From the NCBI GenBank assembly GCA_002946415.1, contig NJPS01000079.1, forward strand, positions 62,001-126,000: a stretch of 64,000 nucleotides of DNA. Reading direction: 5' to 3'. Shown piece after piece: positions 10,976-22,501 of this stretch. The stretch is from Rutstroemia sp. NJR-2017a BVV2 (lineage: Eukaryota > Ascomycota > Leotiomycetes > Helotiales > Rutstroemiaceae). Position 1 is the first letter of the stretch, and each line of letters opens with the position of its first letter. Both the position numbers and the translations under genes were made by a program. A model generated the notes under the pieces. The model saw nothing but the letters and a program-made list of their open reading frames with translations, was not told the origin of the DNA and searched no databases.

Positions 10976-12344
10976 GATGTGTGATATCCAGAGGAAGGCT
11001 AATCTTCAGTCTTTGCACAATAATCATATGGTTATGCGCTTTCATGAAAAACGAAATGAGTCCTCGATAGATGATTTGGAGAGATCTGCCAGATTATTGC
11101 TCAATGTTGAGGGACTGTGCCTATGTTAATAAGGAAAGACCGTCGTAGCAGCAGCAAATAGCACTCGCCATTTCCCACCACCATGGGGCCGAAGAAAGAA
11201 GAAGCGATGCGCCCAACCTTGTGAGCGAAAAGGGAATGAAGGCCGAGACCTGCAGCAAGGGCGACTTGAGGCATATCAAAAGTAAATTTCAACCTGTCTG
11301 GTGGCGGCTGAGCTGGTGCCACCGTCTCGAAATGATATGCGCAAGGGTTAGTATCTTCTGATACAGCGAGCGCTCTGGGGGCGGGAGGGAATGCCCGTTC
11401 TTAGCAGCTTCAATTGTGGAGGATAGCCTCGCCCAGGAATGGTGATGCGTCAAGGTTCAGCAATCATATGTTCTTCATCTTGCGACCGACACCGTTTGGG
11501 AAACTTCCTTCTCCCGTTACTCACGTACGTCGAAGCCTTCCTTCGTTGTCTGACCAATGACCTGCTTGTTCCCGTAAACTCGCTGCCTAATTGATGATAC
11601 TAGAATATTGGTTGTGTTCTATATCAGTCGCCAAGATACTTGGTACATATGAATAGCAAGAATGCGCCCATTGCACATCAGAAAAGGGATGCCCAGGAAG
11701 CCACCAGCCCGTATCTATGGCCAGGTCCCGGCATATACCGCTGGCTGCAGTGCATGGATCAACCACGTGGATTAATGCGGGATTGCAACTCCTGCAGAGA
11801 ATTGGGTTGAGGCTCTTGGTACGGGAAGTATCTCCAAAATGGGTCGACGGCGTTGTATTTCTGCCGAGAAGTGGAGGGAAAAAGGACGGGTTTGGTCAGC
11901 CTCAATGCGAAGTGAACCAATTGAATGTCGAACCTGGAATTTGGTGACGGTTATTTTAGGAAACATCCAATTTCACACTCTTTCAGCTCCTGCAGCCACC
12001 GGAATTCTTGTCCCAAACCCGCATTTATCACAAATCTTAAAACATTATCGCAAGTTCTCGTTGTCGTCGTGCGGCCATCATGACTGGCGCGAGAATACAA
12101 GTCGACGATGCTCCACCAAAACGGCCAGGCTGTTGCAGTAGGTCGTGGAAGCACCTGCTTAAAATGACGTAGCTCTGAGGAATCTATAACGACATCACTC
12201 AACCCAAGATGGACAGAACGACCCACCAGAGGCAGCGGGGTTTCCCCACATCGAGGCTCAGAGCTTCAGGATGCGCCGTCTACGACCTCAATTGCCTCGT
12301 TGAAAGTTAGCTATTGCAACTTCATAGGTTCACCATCAACCATC
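10976..12344. other. Divergent intergenic region, 1.37 kb
   Basis: Between the membrane protein (minus) and the aldo-keto reductase (plus). A minus-strand frame at 11101-11322 lacks a proper ATG start and family resemblance, and plus-strand frames at 11717-12141 overlap one another in different phases. I see no supported gene here. Confidence 0.4.
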
Positions 12345-13350
12345 ATGGCCTCCAAATTGTCTATCAACACGGTACTCTCTCTGCCAAAGTCCTCAGTCAA
12401 GATCCCCCAACTAGGATTTGGCGTCTATCAAGCCCACGGGAAAACATGCACGACTGCAACCGTGGCCGCATTGAAGGCTGGCTATAAACACGTTGATACT
12501 GCTCAGTAAGTACGGAATTCTTACCCAGCTTTCCGTGCACTTATTTCTGCCGGCCTCAACCACTTGTGCTATGGACGTGCAAAGACGACTAATGACTTGC
12601 AAAGGTACTATGCGAACGAGAAGGAGGTCGGCGAAGCTATTCGAGAATCAGGCATGAAGCGAAGCGACATCTTCATTACAACAAAAATCCTTACACCGGG
12701 TGCATCTGTCGAAGAATCATATCAGAAATGCTTGGACAGTGTACATGCAATTGATGGAAAGGATGGATATGTAGACCTCTTCTTGATCCACAGTGCAAGC
12801 AGTGGATCTCAGAAGAGAAAGGAGATGTACCTTGCTCTTGAGAAGCTCCTGGAAGAAGGCAAAACACGCAGCATCGGTGTTTCCAACTGGGGTATTGGAC
12901 ACATTGAGGAGTTGAAGACATTCGGTGTCAAGACTTACCCTCCTCACGTCAACCAAATCGAGGTATGTCTATAAGCGTTCTATCACTCAGCCCTGTGTCT
13001 AATCTTTCTAGTTACATCCGTTCTGCCAGCAACGAGAAGTCGTTTCCTTCTGCCATGAAAACGGTATCATCGTTGAGGCATACTGCCCTCTAGTTAGGAA
13101 CCAGAAGGGTGATGATCCAACGCTCACTTCTATCGCCAAAAGCCATGGGAAAACTGTTGCTCAGGTTCTAATCCGATACTGCCTGGAGAAAAACTGGGTT
13201 CCTCTCCCAAAGAGCGAAACACCTTCCCGAATTGCAGAGAACGCGGATGTCTACGACTTCGAATTGTCTCAAGAAGAGATGGCAAAGTTAGATGGCCTAG
13301 ACCAAGGAAAGAACGGTGCTATTGTTGAAGCAGTTACGAATACCTTGTAG
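12345..13350 (+). CDS. Aldo-keto reductase, 285 aa
   Basis: Three exons (12345-12505, 12605-12962, 13012-13350) close in frame. The product is a short (beta/alpha)8 NADPH-dependent reductase. It has the N-terminal GFGVYQ, HVDTAQYYANE with the catalytic Asp and Tyr split across intron 1, ITTKI with the active-site Lys, and LFLIHSA with His. 'SIGVSNWGIGHIEEL' and 'PLPKSETPSRIAEN' are the cofactor-binding signatures near the C-terminus. Length and motifs are those of small fungal AKRs that reduce aldehydes and ketones. The specific substrate cannot be read from sequence. A cytosolic location is likely because no targeting signal is visible. Confidence 0.92.
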
Positions 13351-13818
13351 ATGCTCTCGATTCATTGAGCGGATTTGCGGGGATTGGGCATGAGGTGCAG
13401 GAGCATCACTTACGCTGACAGCACCAACAAAAGTATCTTTATGACGAACGGCCTTTATCTGGTCTTTGAAAGTCTTAAACTAGTGTTAAATCAAGAAATA
13501 TAGCTTGAATTGCCGATCGATATAATCAAATTACAATTTCAGTATTTCTGAGTGAATTTTCATTTTAGCTGCTATTTCAAAAGTCACTCGAGCGGCGACA
13601 TCGTTTGAGTCACCACACGTTCAACTTCAAACACAATATATCGCAGTCTTCATAAGATCAAATTTGTTACTGTATTTTGAATTTTCCTCTCGCACACATT
13701 ATTCCTTTAATTGGAACAACGATCTATTCAATTCAATCAGTGCATTCGCAGCCATCCCAGTATTGTCCTGACGGCAGAACATATATCAAGGAATTTGGCT
13801 GTATCTACCGTCAATACC
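13351..13818. other. Intergenic, 468 bp
   Basis: AT-rich spacer holding the 3' end of the reductase and the promoter/5' UTR of coiled-coil protein A. Nothing else seen. Confidence 0.5.
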
Positions 13819-15999
13819 ATGACGTCCAAGAAGAAGAAGAAGAAGAAGTCAATCCTCACATCTGCATCTTCTCGAATTCCACTGAGCACACCACCAATAC
13901 AAAATTCTATCGAAGAATCAAAACGCGAAACTAATGGTAAACTCTCCTACCTGACTATGGCAAACATACAAATCAACCATATCATAACACTCACTTCAGA
14001 TCTTCCAGACCACTTGACTCCAGAAACACCAGCGCAAAATTTAACACCACTACCGGTAAGATTACAAGGTCCAATATCAGCAGTATCGCCTATTCAAGGT
14101 CCAATCATCGAGGTTGAGGAAAACGATGGCGAGAAATCCAGCTGGAGCTCAGATTCTGGCTCTGAAAGTGAAGCCTTCATGGATGATGATATGGATTTCT
14201 TACCTATTGGCTGGGGAAAGAATAAAACCGACGGCGAGGAGGATAAAGAAAGAGCAGAAATTGCGAGGAAAGGCAAATTGAAGAAAATGAAGGGTCAGAA
14301 AGCATTGTCGGTGGGGAGTAAATCACCTGCGTGTCCAATATTGACGAAACGAAATCCTGCGGTTTCGATATTGGAAAAATCAACTTATCGGTCTTCGGCC
14401 AAGAGCGAATATTCAGTTAATATGCCACAGATCACCACGCGAACTTCACCATCGATCAGAACTATATGCCAACATGCGACCGCCGAGGGCAACCGTCAAG
14501 AGGTATCGAGAGAAGAGTCGGCCACAGTCATCGAGAAAGTTGTTCCCGCTTCCAAAACTTCTACCCTCTCTCTTCATACTACCAGCATACTTGAGCAAAA
14601 TGCGTCAGTCATGAAAGCCATCTCTGCATACCAAGATACAAGCAGTGAGAAAAACGCCGAGAGATTTGCTCGTCAGGAGCGTGATCTGAAGTCTGCCAAA
14701 TCACAAGCAGCAGCATTACGCGCAGAGATCAAGCTGCTTGAGGACAAACATCGACTGGAGTTGAAGAGGCAGGTTGGTGAGCTACAACAGAGTCATCAGA
14801 AGGAGATGGAGGCTCTCGAGAACGCTTTTACGGAAAAAACAATAGCAACGGAGAAGATGGCAATGGTGTTGGCGAGAGCTAGGGAGAAGGATTCTAGAGT
14901 TCGTCTGGAGAAAAGAAAGCTCGAGGAGAACATGAAAATTGTTACTAACCAGGTAGAGGGGTTGGAGGAGACCGAAGAAGTTTCGAGACGTTGTATGGAA
15001 ATACTCAGTTATGATCTTGTCAGCGTCAGGGAGAGGTTAGCGAACGCCCTGAGATCCAACGAAGTTCTCCAAGCCGATCTCGCCGCAGAAAAAAGCCGCA
15101 ATACCTCGTTATCTCAGCAACTGTCACTTCTGCGAGTGGAAAACCGACGTGTTGTTGATCAACAGTGGTCGGTATCCGGATCTTCTCGTTCTATCGAAAG
15201 GGAATACAACGAATTGTACGAGGACTACTACAAGCTAGAGGACAAATACTACAAACTCAAAGATGAGGCAGCAGGTGATCGAAGCGATCGAAGGCGATAC
15301 AAAGAAGACGCAGAATACTACCAAGGGAAGCTAGAGTCTGTGAAGGGAGAGTTGAAGAACGTTCGCGATGAGTTCTCCAGGGACAAACAGAAATGGAAGA
15401 CAGATGCTATGAAGTTGGACGACCTAGAGTGCAAGTATAGCATCTTAGAGAAAGACAACGCTACTCTCAAGCCATTAGCCAAGATTGGAGCAGATGTTCG
15501 ACTTCGGTTCTTAGACCAGGCTCGAGAGGTAGCTTTGAATGTGCCGCGAGAAGAGATAGATGTGGCCCTCAGGAGCAACGGTAACGAAGCAGCTCACCAG
15601 GGCAACGGAGCTGCTGATTTAGCATTGTTTGAGGGTGGATATATACCGGAATCCTATGAGGACGAGGCCAAGGAGATTTTTGAAACACTGTACCACCCTA
15701 AAGACAAGTACGCGTCGTTGGCCCCTATCTGCAAGCAATATACGGACTATGGTGCAACACTTTTAGCCATCAAACTAACCGATAGCTCCTCCCTCCAGTA
15801 CAGAGCTTATTCCAACTGCTGTTTGGAAGTGAACAGACGCCTCAAAACGTCTCCGGAGAACTTCAGGACAAGTTCGGAAGTGGCAGATATTGTTGACAAG
15901 ATGGAGGAGCTGACGAATGAGATTGTTGAGCTGGAGCGCTTCAGAGGAGGCCGTCGTAGGCGAGATACTGCTGTAGACTACAGTACCTGCTGGGAGTGA
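13819..15999 (+). CDS. Coiled-coil protein A with C-terminal GN motif, 726 aa
   Basis: The ATG at 13819 opens MTSKKKKKKKS. The N-terminal 280 residues are low complexity with an acidic 'GSESEAFMDDDMDF' patch. About residues 270-560 are a long heptad-rich coiled coil. The C-terminal region contains RFLDQAREV and then NGNEAAHQGNGAADLALF, a motif shared with two neighbouring genes (B at 42922-44619, C at 48532-49845). The protein ends RRRRDTAVDYSTCWE. A 63-nt segment (13937-13999) has donor, acceptor and in-frame length, so it could be an intron, giving 705 aa. No catalytic domain is recognised. It is probably a structural or scaffold protein of a fungus-specific family; function unknown. Confidence 0.72.
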   Translation: MTSKKKKKKKSILTSASSRIPLSTPPIQNSIEESKRETNGKLSYLTMANIQINHIITLTSDLPDHLTPETPAQNLTPLPVRLQGPISAVSPIQGPIIEVEENDGEKSSWSSDSGSESEAFMDDDMDFLPIGWGKNKTDGEEDKERAEIARKGKLKKMKGQKALSVGSKSPACPILTKRNPAVSILEKSTYRSSAKSEYSVNMPQITTRTSPSIRTICQHATAEGNRQEVSREESATVIEKVVPASKTSTLSLHTTSILEQNASVMKAISAYQDTSSEKNAERFARQERDLKSAKSQAAALRAEIKLLEDKHRLELKRQVGELQQSHQKEMEALENAFTEKTIATEKMAMVLARAREKDSRVRLEKRKLEENMKIVTNQVEGLEETEEVSRRCMEILSYDLVSVRERLANALRSNEVLQADLAAEKSRNTSLSQQLSLLRVENRRVVDQQWSVSGSSRSIEREYNELYEDYYKLEDKYYKLKDEAAGDRSDRRRYKEDAEYYQGKLESVKGELKNVRDEFSRDKQKWKTDAMKLDDLECKYSILEKDNATLKPLAKIGADVRLRFLDQAREVALNVPREEIDVALRSNGNEAAHQGNGAADLALFEGGYIPESYEDEAKEIFETLYHPKDKYASLAPICKQYTDYGATLLAIKLTDSSSLQYRAYSNCCLEVNRRLKTSPENFRTSSEVADIVDKMEELTNEIVELERFRGGRRRRDTAVDYSTCWE

Positions 16000-16382
16000 C
16001 ACTATAGTACAGACGTCCCGGTGTTTATAAATCAGACCTATTCCCAATCAATGGGATTCAGCCCATTACCCTGACTATTATACCAGCCATAATATCAAAC
16101 GTACAACAGAGCCCATTGTAATGTGAAAGTCCTGCGGTGGCCAGCAATATAAATCGTATGTTCAAGATCGAGCACGAATGATCTAGATGTTTCCTCCCAA
16201 AAGCGACCAATCATATTTCACCGTTCTCAAAACGTCACAGGATCCGCATAAACCTCAAACCGACTGTCTTTCCTCTTTCCATAGCTTCAGGAAATCAACT
16301 TTCATATCGTGATTTTAGACATTTACAATTCTTCGAGGGACGTTGTGTTAAGATATCTCGCAGATCTTGAGCTTTGACAAAA
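16000..16382. other. Intergenic, 383 bp
   Basis: Tail-to-head spacer between coiled-coil protein A and the GFA-domain gene. The first bases after the stop of A may still encode a decayed zinc-knuckle remnant (see findings). Nothing else seen. Confidence 0.45.
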
Positions 16383-17132
16383 ATGAATGAGCTTCAGGGT
16401 GGTTGTACTTGCGGCCGCAACAAATACACAATCCTCATCCCTCAGGATGCAACTGATGTAGCGAGAGTATTCTTTGACAGCAGCAACGTTCACCGTAAGT
16501 TAATTCGAAGTTCCAATCTTTTAGACAATGTTGGTAGACGAATTGAGTACTGATTCCTTCGCACAACAGGCAGATCACAAGCAGCTCCCCTCTCCGCATG
16601 GCTTCGTGTACCCCTCGCATGGTACCACTCGACAACCTACGCGTTCTTCGACGATGAGACCCATAATGCGATTCGACGAACCTACACTTCGCCCACAGAA
16701 CAACATGCCAAACGCCACTTCTGCGGGTTCTGTGGAACGCCATTGAGTTATTGGACTGAAGAACCGGCTTCACACGCAGATTATATATCATTGACGTTGG
16801 GCTCGCTGGCGAGTTCTGATCTACAAGATTTAGAAGAGCTAGGTCTGTTACCAAAGGAGGCGCTTGAGGATGCGGAGAACGACAAACAATCAATCAAGTC
16901 AGTCACGCCACATCCTGCAAGTAATCTAATTGAGAGCCAAGGACTGCCATGGTTTGAGACGATGGTCGAGGGCAGTAAGTTGGGAAGGTTGAGGACAAGT
17001 CGAGGGACTAGAACGGCCAATAATGGTCGTACACAGGTAGAATGGGAGATTGTAGAGTGGACCGGGGAGGATGACGGACAAGGACCATCTGCGACAGGAA
17101 AGAGGAAGCACGATGCTTCGCTGGGAAATTAA
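16383..17132 (+). CDS. GFA (CENP-V/GFA) domain protein, 224 aa
   Basis: Two exons (16383-16494, 16570-17132) close in frame. The N-terminus has GGCTCGRNKY (Cys8, Cys10). The second exon has HFCGFCGTPLSYW (Cys89, Cys92), preceded by 'AWYHSTTYAFFDDE'. These Cys pairs are the zinc ligands of the glutathione-dependent formaldehyde-activating (GFA)/CENP-V fold. The C-terminal about 90 residues are a polar extension outside the domain. Known of the family: Zn-binding beta-tent proteins, some of which act on S-hydroxymethyl-glutathione; most fungal members have no proven substrate. Length is slightly above the single-domain norm because of the tail. Confidence 0.85.
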
Positions 17133-17920
17133 GATACCGGAATGCAAGGGATATCATAAAGAAGGGAGTTTTATGAATTCTACAGGCGTGTTGGACTTGT
17201 ACGACAACAGAAACGATGGGGCAATGGTCTGACTTCTGGGATGGGTATGCGAAGGCTTCATTGGTTAAATGAGCATATGGGTGAGCAACAAGATGGGCTT
17301 CCGTTCGCTATAGCATAATGAAAATGCTTAATAGTTCGACTTTATGTCTGGAAAAGTTTTGTTTCAATTTACTTGGGAGTGTTGGTCATTGGAGTATGAG
17401 GATTGGGCGGATAGGGATGTGCCAATTATGTACCAGTACGATATTACTAATAGCAAATCTACAAACGCTCACAACTTCTCAACATACCAACCCACTTGAC
17501 AGACACGTAAGATTACACGATACACGAGACAAGCGCCAAAACTCGTGAGACCATTCTCTCCTGTCGTGCTTTCTTACTCAGCCATTGCCACTACTGTATT
17601 TACCCGGCTCTTCGTCCCGAATAGCCGTACCGCGACAATTGCGACCCCGCCATGCGATGGTGGGGCTCAGCAGCTTCGGAACATCTTCGGATTTCGCTCC
17701 AAGAGGAAGGGATATATCACCTGCTGCGGTATGTACGGTCCGAGATGAGGAGATAAATGGGATCTATATAGCATGGCAATCACTTGCAATTAACCGTGTG
17801 TTGTCTACTTATACTCTGCGAGTTCCTCTTGATTGAGATCTTGTGAACACGATTGCTTTGGAGTGTTGTTTGTATTTATCCGGAACTGAAATTGGATTGT
17901 CAAATAGACACATTGTCAAT
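17133..17920. other. Intergenic, 788 bp
   Basis: Between the GFA gene and the beta-glucosidase. Overlapping short plus-strand frames at 17318-17836 have no recognisable content or consistent splice joins. It probably serves as the beta-glucosidase promoter. Confidence 0.45.
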
Positions 17921-19559
<1,639 letters not shown>

Positions 19560-19988
19560 GGGGGATGGATGGTAGGTGAGGGGAAGGAGAGGGAGAAAAA
19601 GAGAGGGGAGAGGGGGGTTGGTGGTGAAGTTGGGATGATGGTCTTTTGGATGGCGGATAACCTTAGCAAATGTGAATATGCGTCTACTTATTCGTAGATT
19701 TAAGTGATTTCAATTCATAACGTCAGCGGTTCTGGCTAATGCGTGGTTCCTCCTCATTTGATGTTAATCCATCTGCAGAAATGTATTTATCTGTCCATCA
19801 GCCCAACCAAAATGACTGAGAATTGCCCCTTTATGATCGAAATAATCTTCGTGATCTGGGTATATAAAAACCATATGCGCCGTATCTCGTTTCCCAAGCC
19901 GCCACGCCACCCATGTAAGTGAACGCACAACACCATCTACCCCATCTGCACATGCCACCAAACGCCAATCAAAGCACCCTCCCTAACA
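19560..19988. other. Convergent 3' spacer, 429 bp
   Basis: Lies between the 3' ends of the beta-glucosidase (plus) and BDP1 (minus). The first part, after the stop at 19559, is a purine-rich stretch with G and GA runs. No gene seen. Confidence 0.5.
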
Positions 19989-22040
19989 TTACACCGTCCC
20001 AAGAATTTCGACTTCCTCACCACCACCAGAAGCGCTATGAGGATTCTTCTTCTTCGGCTTAGCAGCTTTCTTCTTCCCCTTAGCCGCCGCCGCATTCTCC
20101 TTCTGAGACTCCGGCCCCTCATCATCGTCATCTCCAACCGAATCCAAGACCCTCCTCGCCGCACTAGAAATAGCATCTTTCTTCTTCTGAATCGATGCCG
20201 CCTTAGCCGATTCAATTGCTGCCTCTTCAGCCCGCTGTTCTTCATCGATCCGTCTAGCTTCTGCCTCGATATCCGCGACTTCCTCGTATTTCTGACCCGT
20301 AAGAGTTGTATATTCATCGAAATTAATCTCTTCCGTCTTGCCCATAAGCGCCCTATCAACCTTTTGAGGATTTTCTCTTTCTTCTCTGACGAATTTGAGT
20401 TTGATTTGTCTTCGGCTTCGGCCAGGGAACATAGCAGCAATCATTTCGAACGCCGTGCCGAATTGTCGCAAGCCTTGGTAGAATAGTTCATTGGCAGCTT
20501 CGTCCCAGCGGGTAGCCGAAGCGCGCTTCATGTATGCCCCAGAGTTCGTGGCCTTACTAAAGTCGTTTTCTTCAATCTCCTCCATTACTAGTCCTTCATC
20601 TAGTGCTTGCCGATGTCGATCGACTTGTAGCGAACGTTCATCAATCACAATCTGCCCATCCACAACTCGCATTTGAACACCGTTGCTACTGATTATTGGG
20701 GTAGGCTCGTCGTTGCGAGTTTCTGCCTCATTGTCGTTTGGTCCATCAAGTAGACTCAGAAGCTCTGGATGCTCCTTTTCGATTTGCTCCCTTACTTTTT
20801 TCCGACTGTGTCTCAGCTTGATTTCGTCATGCTTGCTGAATTTCTTGCCGATTCGAATGTCCCTGCATAAGTCTGCCATTTTTACAGTGGTGTGATCCAG
20901 AATATCGTCTTCGGCTCCTTCCGGTGTCTCTTCACGCTTCTTTGACTTCTTTTCTACTTCGCCATCTTTCTTCTTGCGCTCTCGTTTGGGGCCCGCCGCG
21001 CGACGTGGCTTCTTTGGTTCTGTTCCTGCGGTGGCACTTTCCTCGTCTCCTTCTTGGGTTTGTATCTTCTTCTTCCGCGGTGCTGGTTTTTTTCTTGGCT
21101 TTTTCTGGGGTGGTGCTGTTTCTTCCACCGGGGCAGGCGCCTCGCCAGATATAGGTGTCTCTGGCGCAACAGTTTGAGGGGGCTGGTTTGCTTCACTCGT
21201 TCTCATACCAGATGTATCATCATCCCCTATACTCCGTTGTGTGACCGAAACAGACGCCTGGGAATCGTCAGGACCAACTTGTAAAGATCTAGCAGATGCG
21301 CCAGTGCCAACCGATTCTGTAGGATTTTCTGCTCGGGCCTCACCCGCATCACCACTTGGTTCTTCAGCCTCTGATGCCGCGTTAGGAATTCCAATTCGAG
21401 AGTTCGATACGACCGCTGTCGTATTTGTGCGGGACGCTTCACTACGATCAACGACCGGGGCATTCGAATGTTGGGACGTTTGTGCGCGAACGGATTCTTG
21501 TATTGTCGCTTGACTAATAGGAGGAGTGTCTGGCGATGGACCCGGTCGGGCTACTGGCTGGGATATTGAAGATGAAGGCGGTGTAGATAGTAAATTCGTA
21601 GGAGCTGTTGCAACAGCGGTATGGCGTTCATGGCTCGTAGGATTCCCCCGCACCTCATTTGGAGGGGTCAACTTTCGGACTTTGGTAGGAGGCTGGCTCG
21701 ACAAGCTAGAATCTTCGACTCCACTGGGGCCTTCTTTCCTTTTCGCTCTGCTACTCAATTCGCCCTCTTGGGACGTTGTAATCGACGTTTGCGATTGAGC
21801 TTCATGCGGGGTCGATTCACTAGGTTGGGCGAGCGCAGTCCCGGGGGCTTCTCTTTCGGCCGCATTTTCAACTACCGGGGTTAAAGAATCCGACGGACGT
21901 GTCGCGGGCGCTGGAGGCTGAGATGGAGGTTCGATACTTGGGCGGGCAGAAGGTTGTGAAGAGGCAGGTCGTGGTGCAGGTGGTCGAGGACGAGCGCTTG
22001 GTTTGAATTGCTTTGTGCCCTTCCTCAGCATAGAAGACAT
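19989..22040 (-). CDS. BDP1: Transcription factor TFIIIB component B'' (Bdp1)
   Basis: Single exon, 683 aa, from the ATG at 22040 (MSSMLRKGTKQFKP). Residues 1-390 are disordered, rich in Pro, Ser and Thr, then in basic residues (KKPRKKPAPRKKK). The Bdp1 extended SANT domain lies at about 510-580, with 'ATRWDEAANELFYQGLRQFG', 'MFPGRSRRQIKLKF' and 'REERENPQKVDRAL' recognisable. The C-terminus is a charged coil and ends GEEVEILGTV. Bdp1 joins TBP and Brf1 on RNA polymerase III promoters such as tRNA genes. It is divergently arranged with BRE1 across a spacer of about 460 bp. Confidence 0.92.
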   Translation of the reverse strand: MSSMLRKGTKQFKPSARPRPPAPRPASSQPSARPSIEPPSQPPAPATRPSDSLTPVVENAAEREAPGTALAQPSESTPHEAQSQTSITTSQEGELSSRAKRKEGPSGVEDSSLSSQPPTKVRKLTPPNEVRGNPTSHERHTAVATAPTNLLSTPPSSSISQPVARPGPSPDTPPISQATIQESVRAQTSQHSNAPVVDRSEASRTNTTAVVSNSRIGIPNAASEAEEPSGDAGEARAENPTESVGTGASARSLQVGPDDSQASVSVTQRSIGDDDTSGMRTSEANQPPQTVAPETPISGEAPAPVEETAPPQKKPRKKPAPRKKKIQTQEGDEESATAGTEPKKPRRAAGPKRERKKKDGEVEKKSKKREETPEGAEDDILDHTTVKMADLCRDIRIGKKFSKHDEIKLRHSRKKVREQIEKEHPELLSLLDGPNDNEAETRNDEPTPIISSNGVQMRVVDGQIVIDERSLQVDRHRQALDEGLVMEEIEENDFSKATNSGAYMKRASATRWDEAANELFYQGLRQFGTAFEMIAAMFPGRSRRQIKLKFVREERENPQKVDRALMGKTEEINFDEYTTLTGQKYEEVADIEAEARRIDEEQRAEEAAIESAKAASIQKKKDAISSAARRVLDSVGDDDDEGPESQKENAAAAKGKKKAAKPKKKNPHSASGGGEEVEILGTV

Positions 22041-22501
22041 CTTGAAAGTTATCGCGTCCCAAGGGACTATCGACGCGTACAATTATCGGGGTGTATGTAT
22101 GAATGTTGGCTCCTCTCCTCCCGAATTGATGTGCTGTTTATCCTCAAAAAGACTATTGATAGTGAAGTCGATACCATGTTCATGTTGCTGAATGTTTGGC
22201 GGGCAGTCTTTGAAAGTCTTAGATAAATAATTTGGCCTGGAACCTGGAACGGACTGACTCTTGGTTCCGCTAATTAAATCCACCGAGCTAGGCCATTTTC
22301 GTACTGGAAGCGAATTTCGACTTCTTCACCTTCTTTCGCCTTTACGAAGTACGTCCTTAACAATCATAACAACGAGACAAAGTCAACTCAACATCACATC
22401 GGAACACGAACCTCTTATCCTGCGCCTCCTTCCGAAGTCACGTCTAGATCCGTAGACACCTTTATTCATCTTATGAATCGCTCAACTGCCCCTTCAATCT
22501 G
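22041..22501. promoter_or_regulatory. Divergent promoter region BDP1/BRE1
   Basis: 461 bp between two divergent start codons, so it must contain both promoters. I cannot assign individual sites with confidence. Confidence 0.5.

Noticed and set aside
11101..11322. 73-aa minus-strand frame with a hydrophobic middle
   Set aside because: Opens on GTG with no good ATG, no splice partners and no family.
20037..21798. Several long plus-strand frames
   Set aside because: Antisense to BDP1; they come from its biased, repetitive coding sequence.
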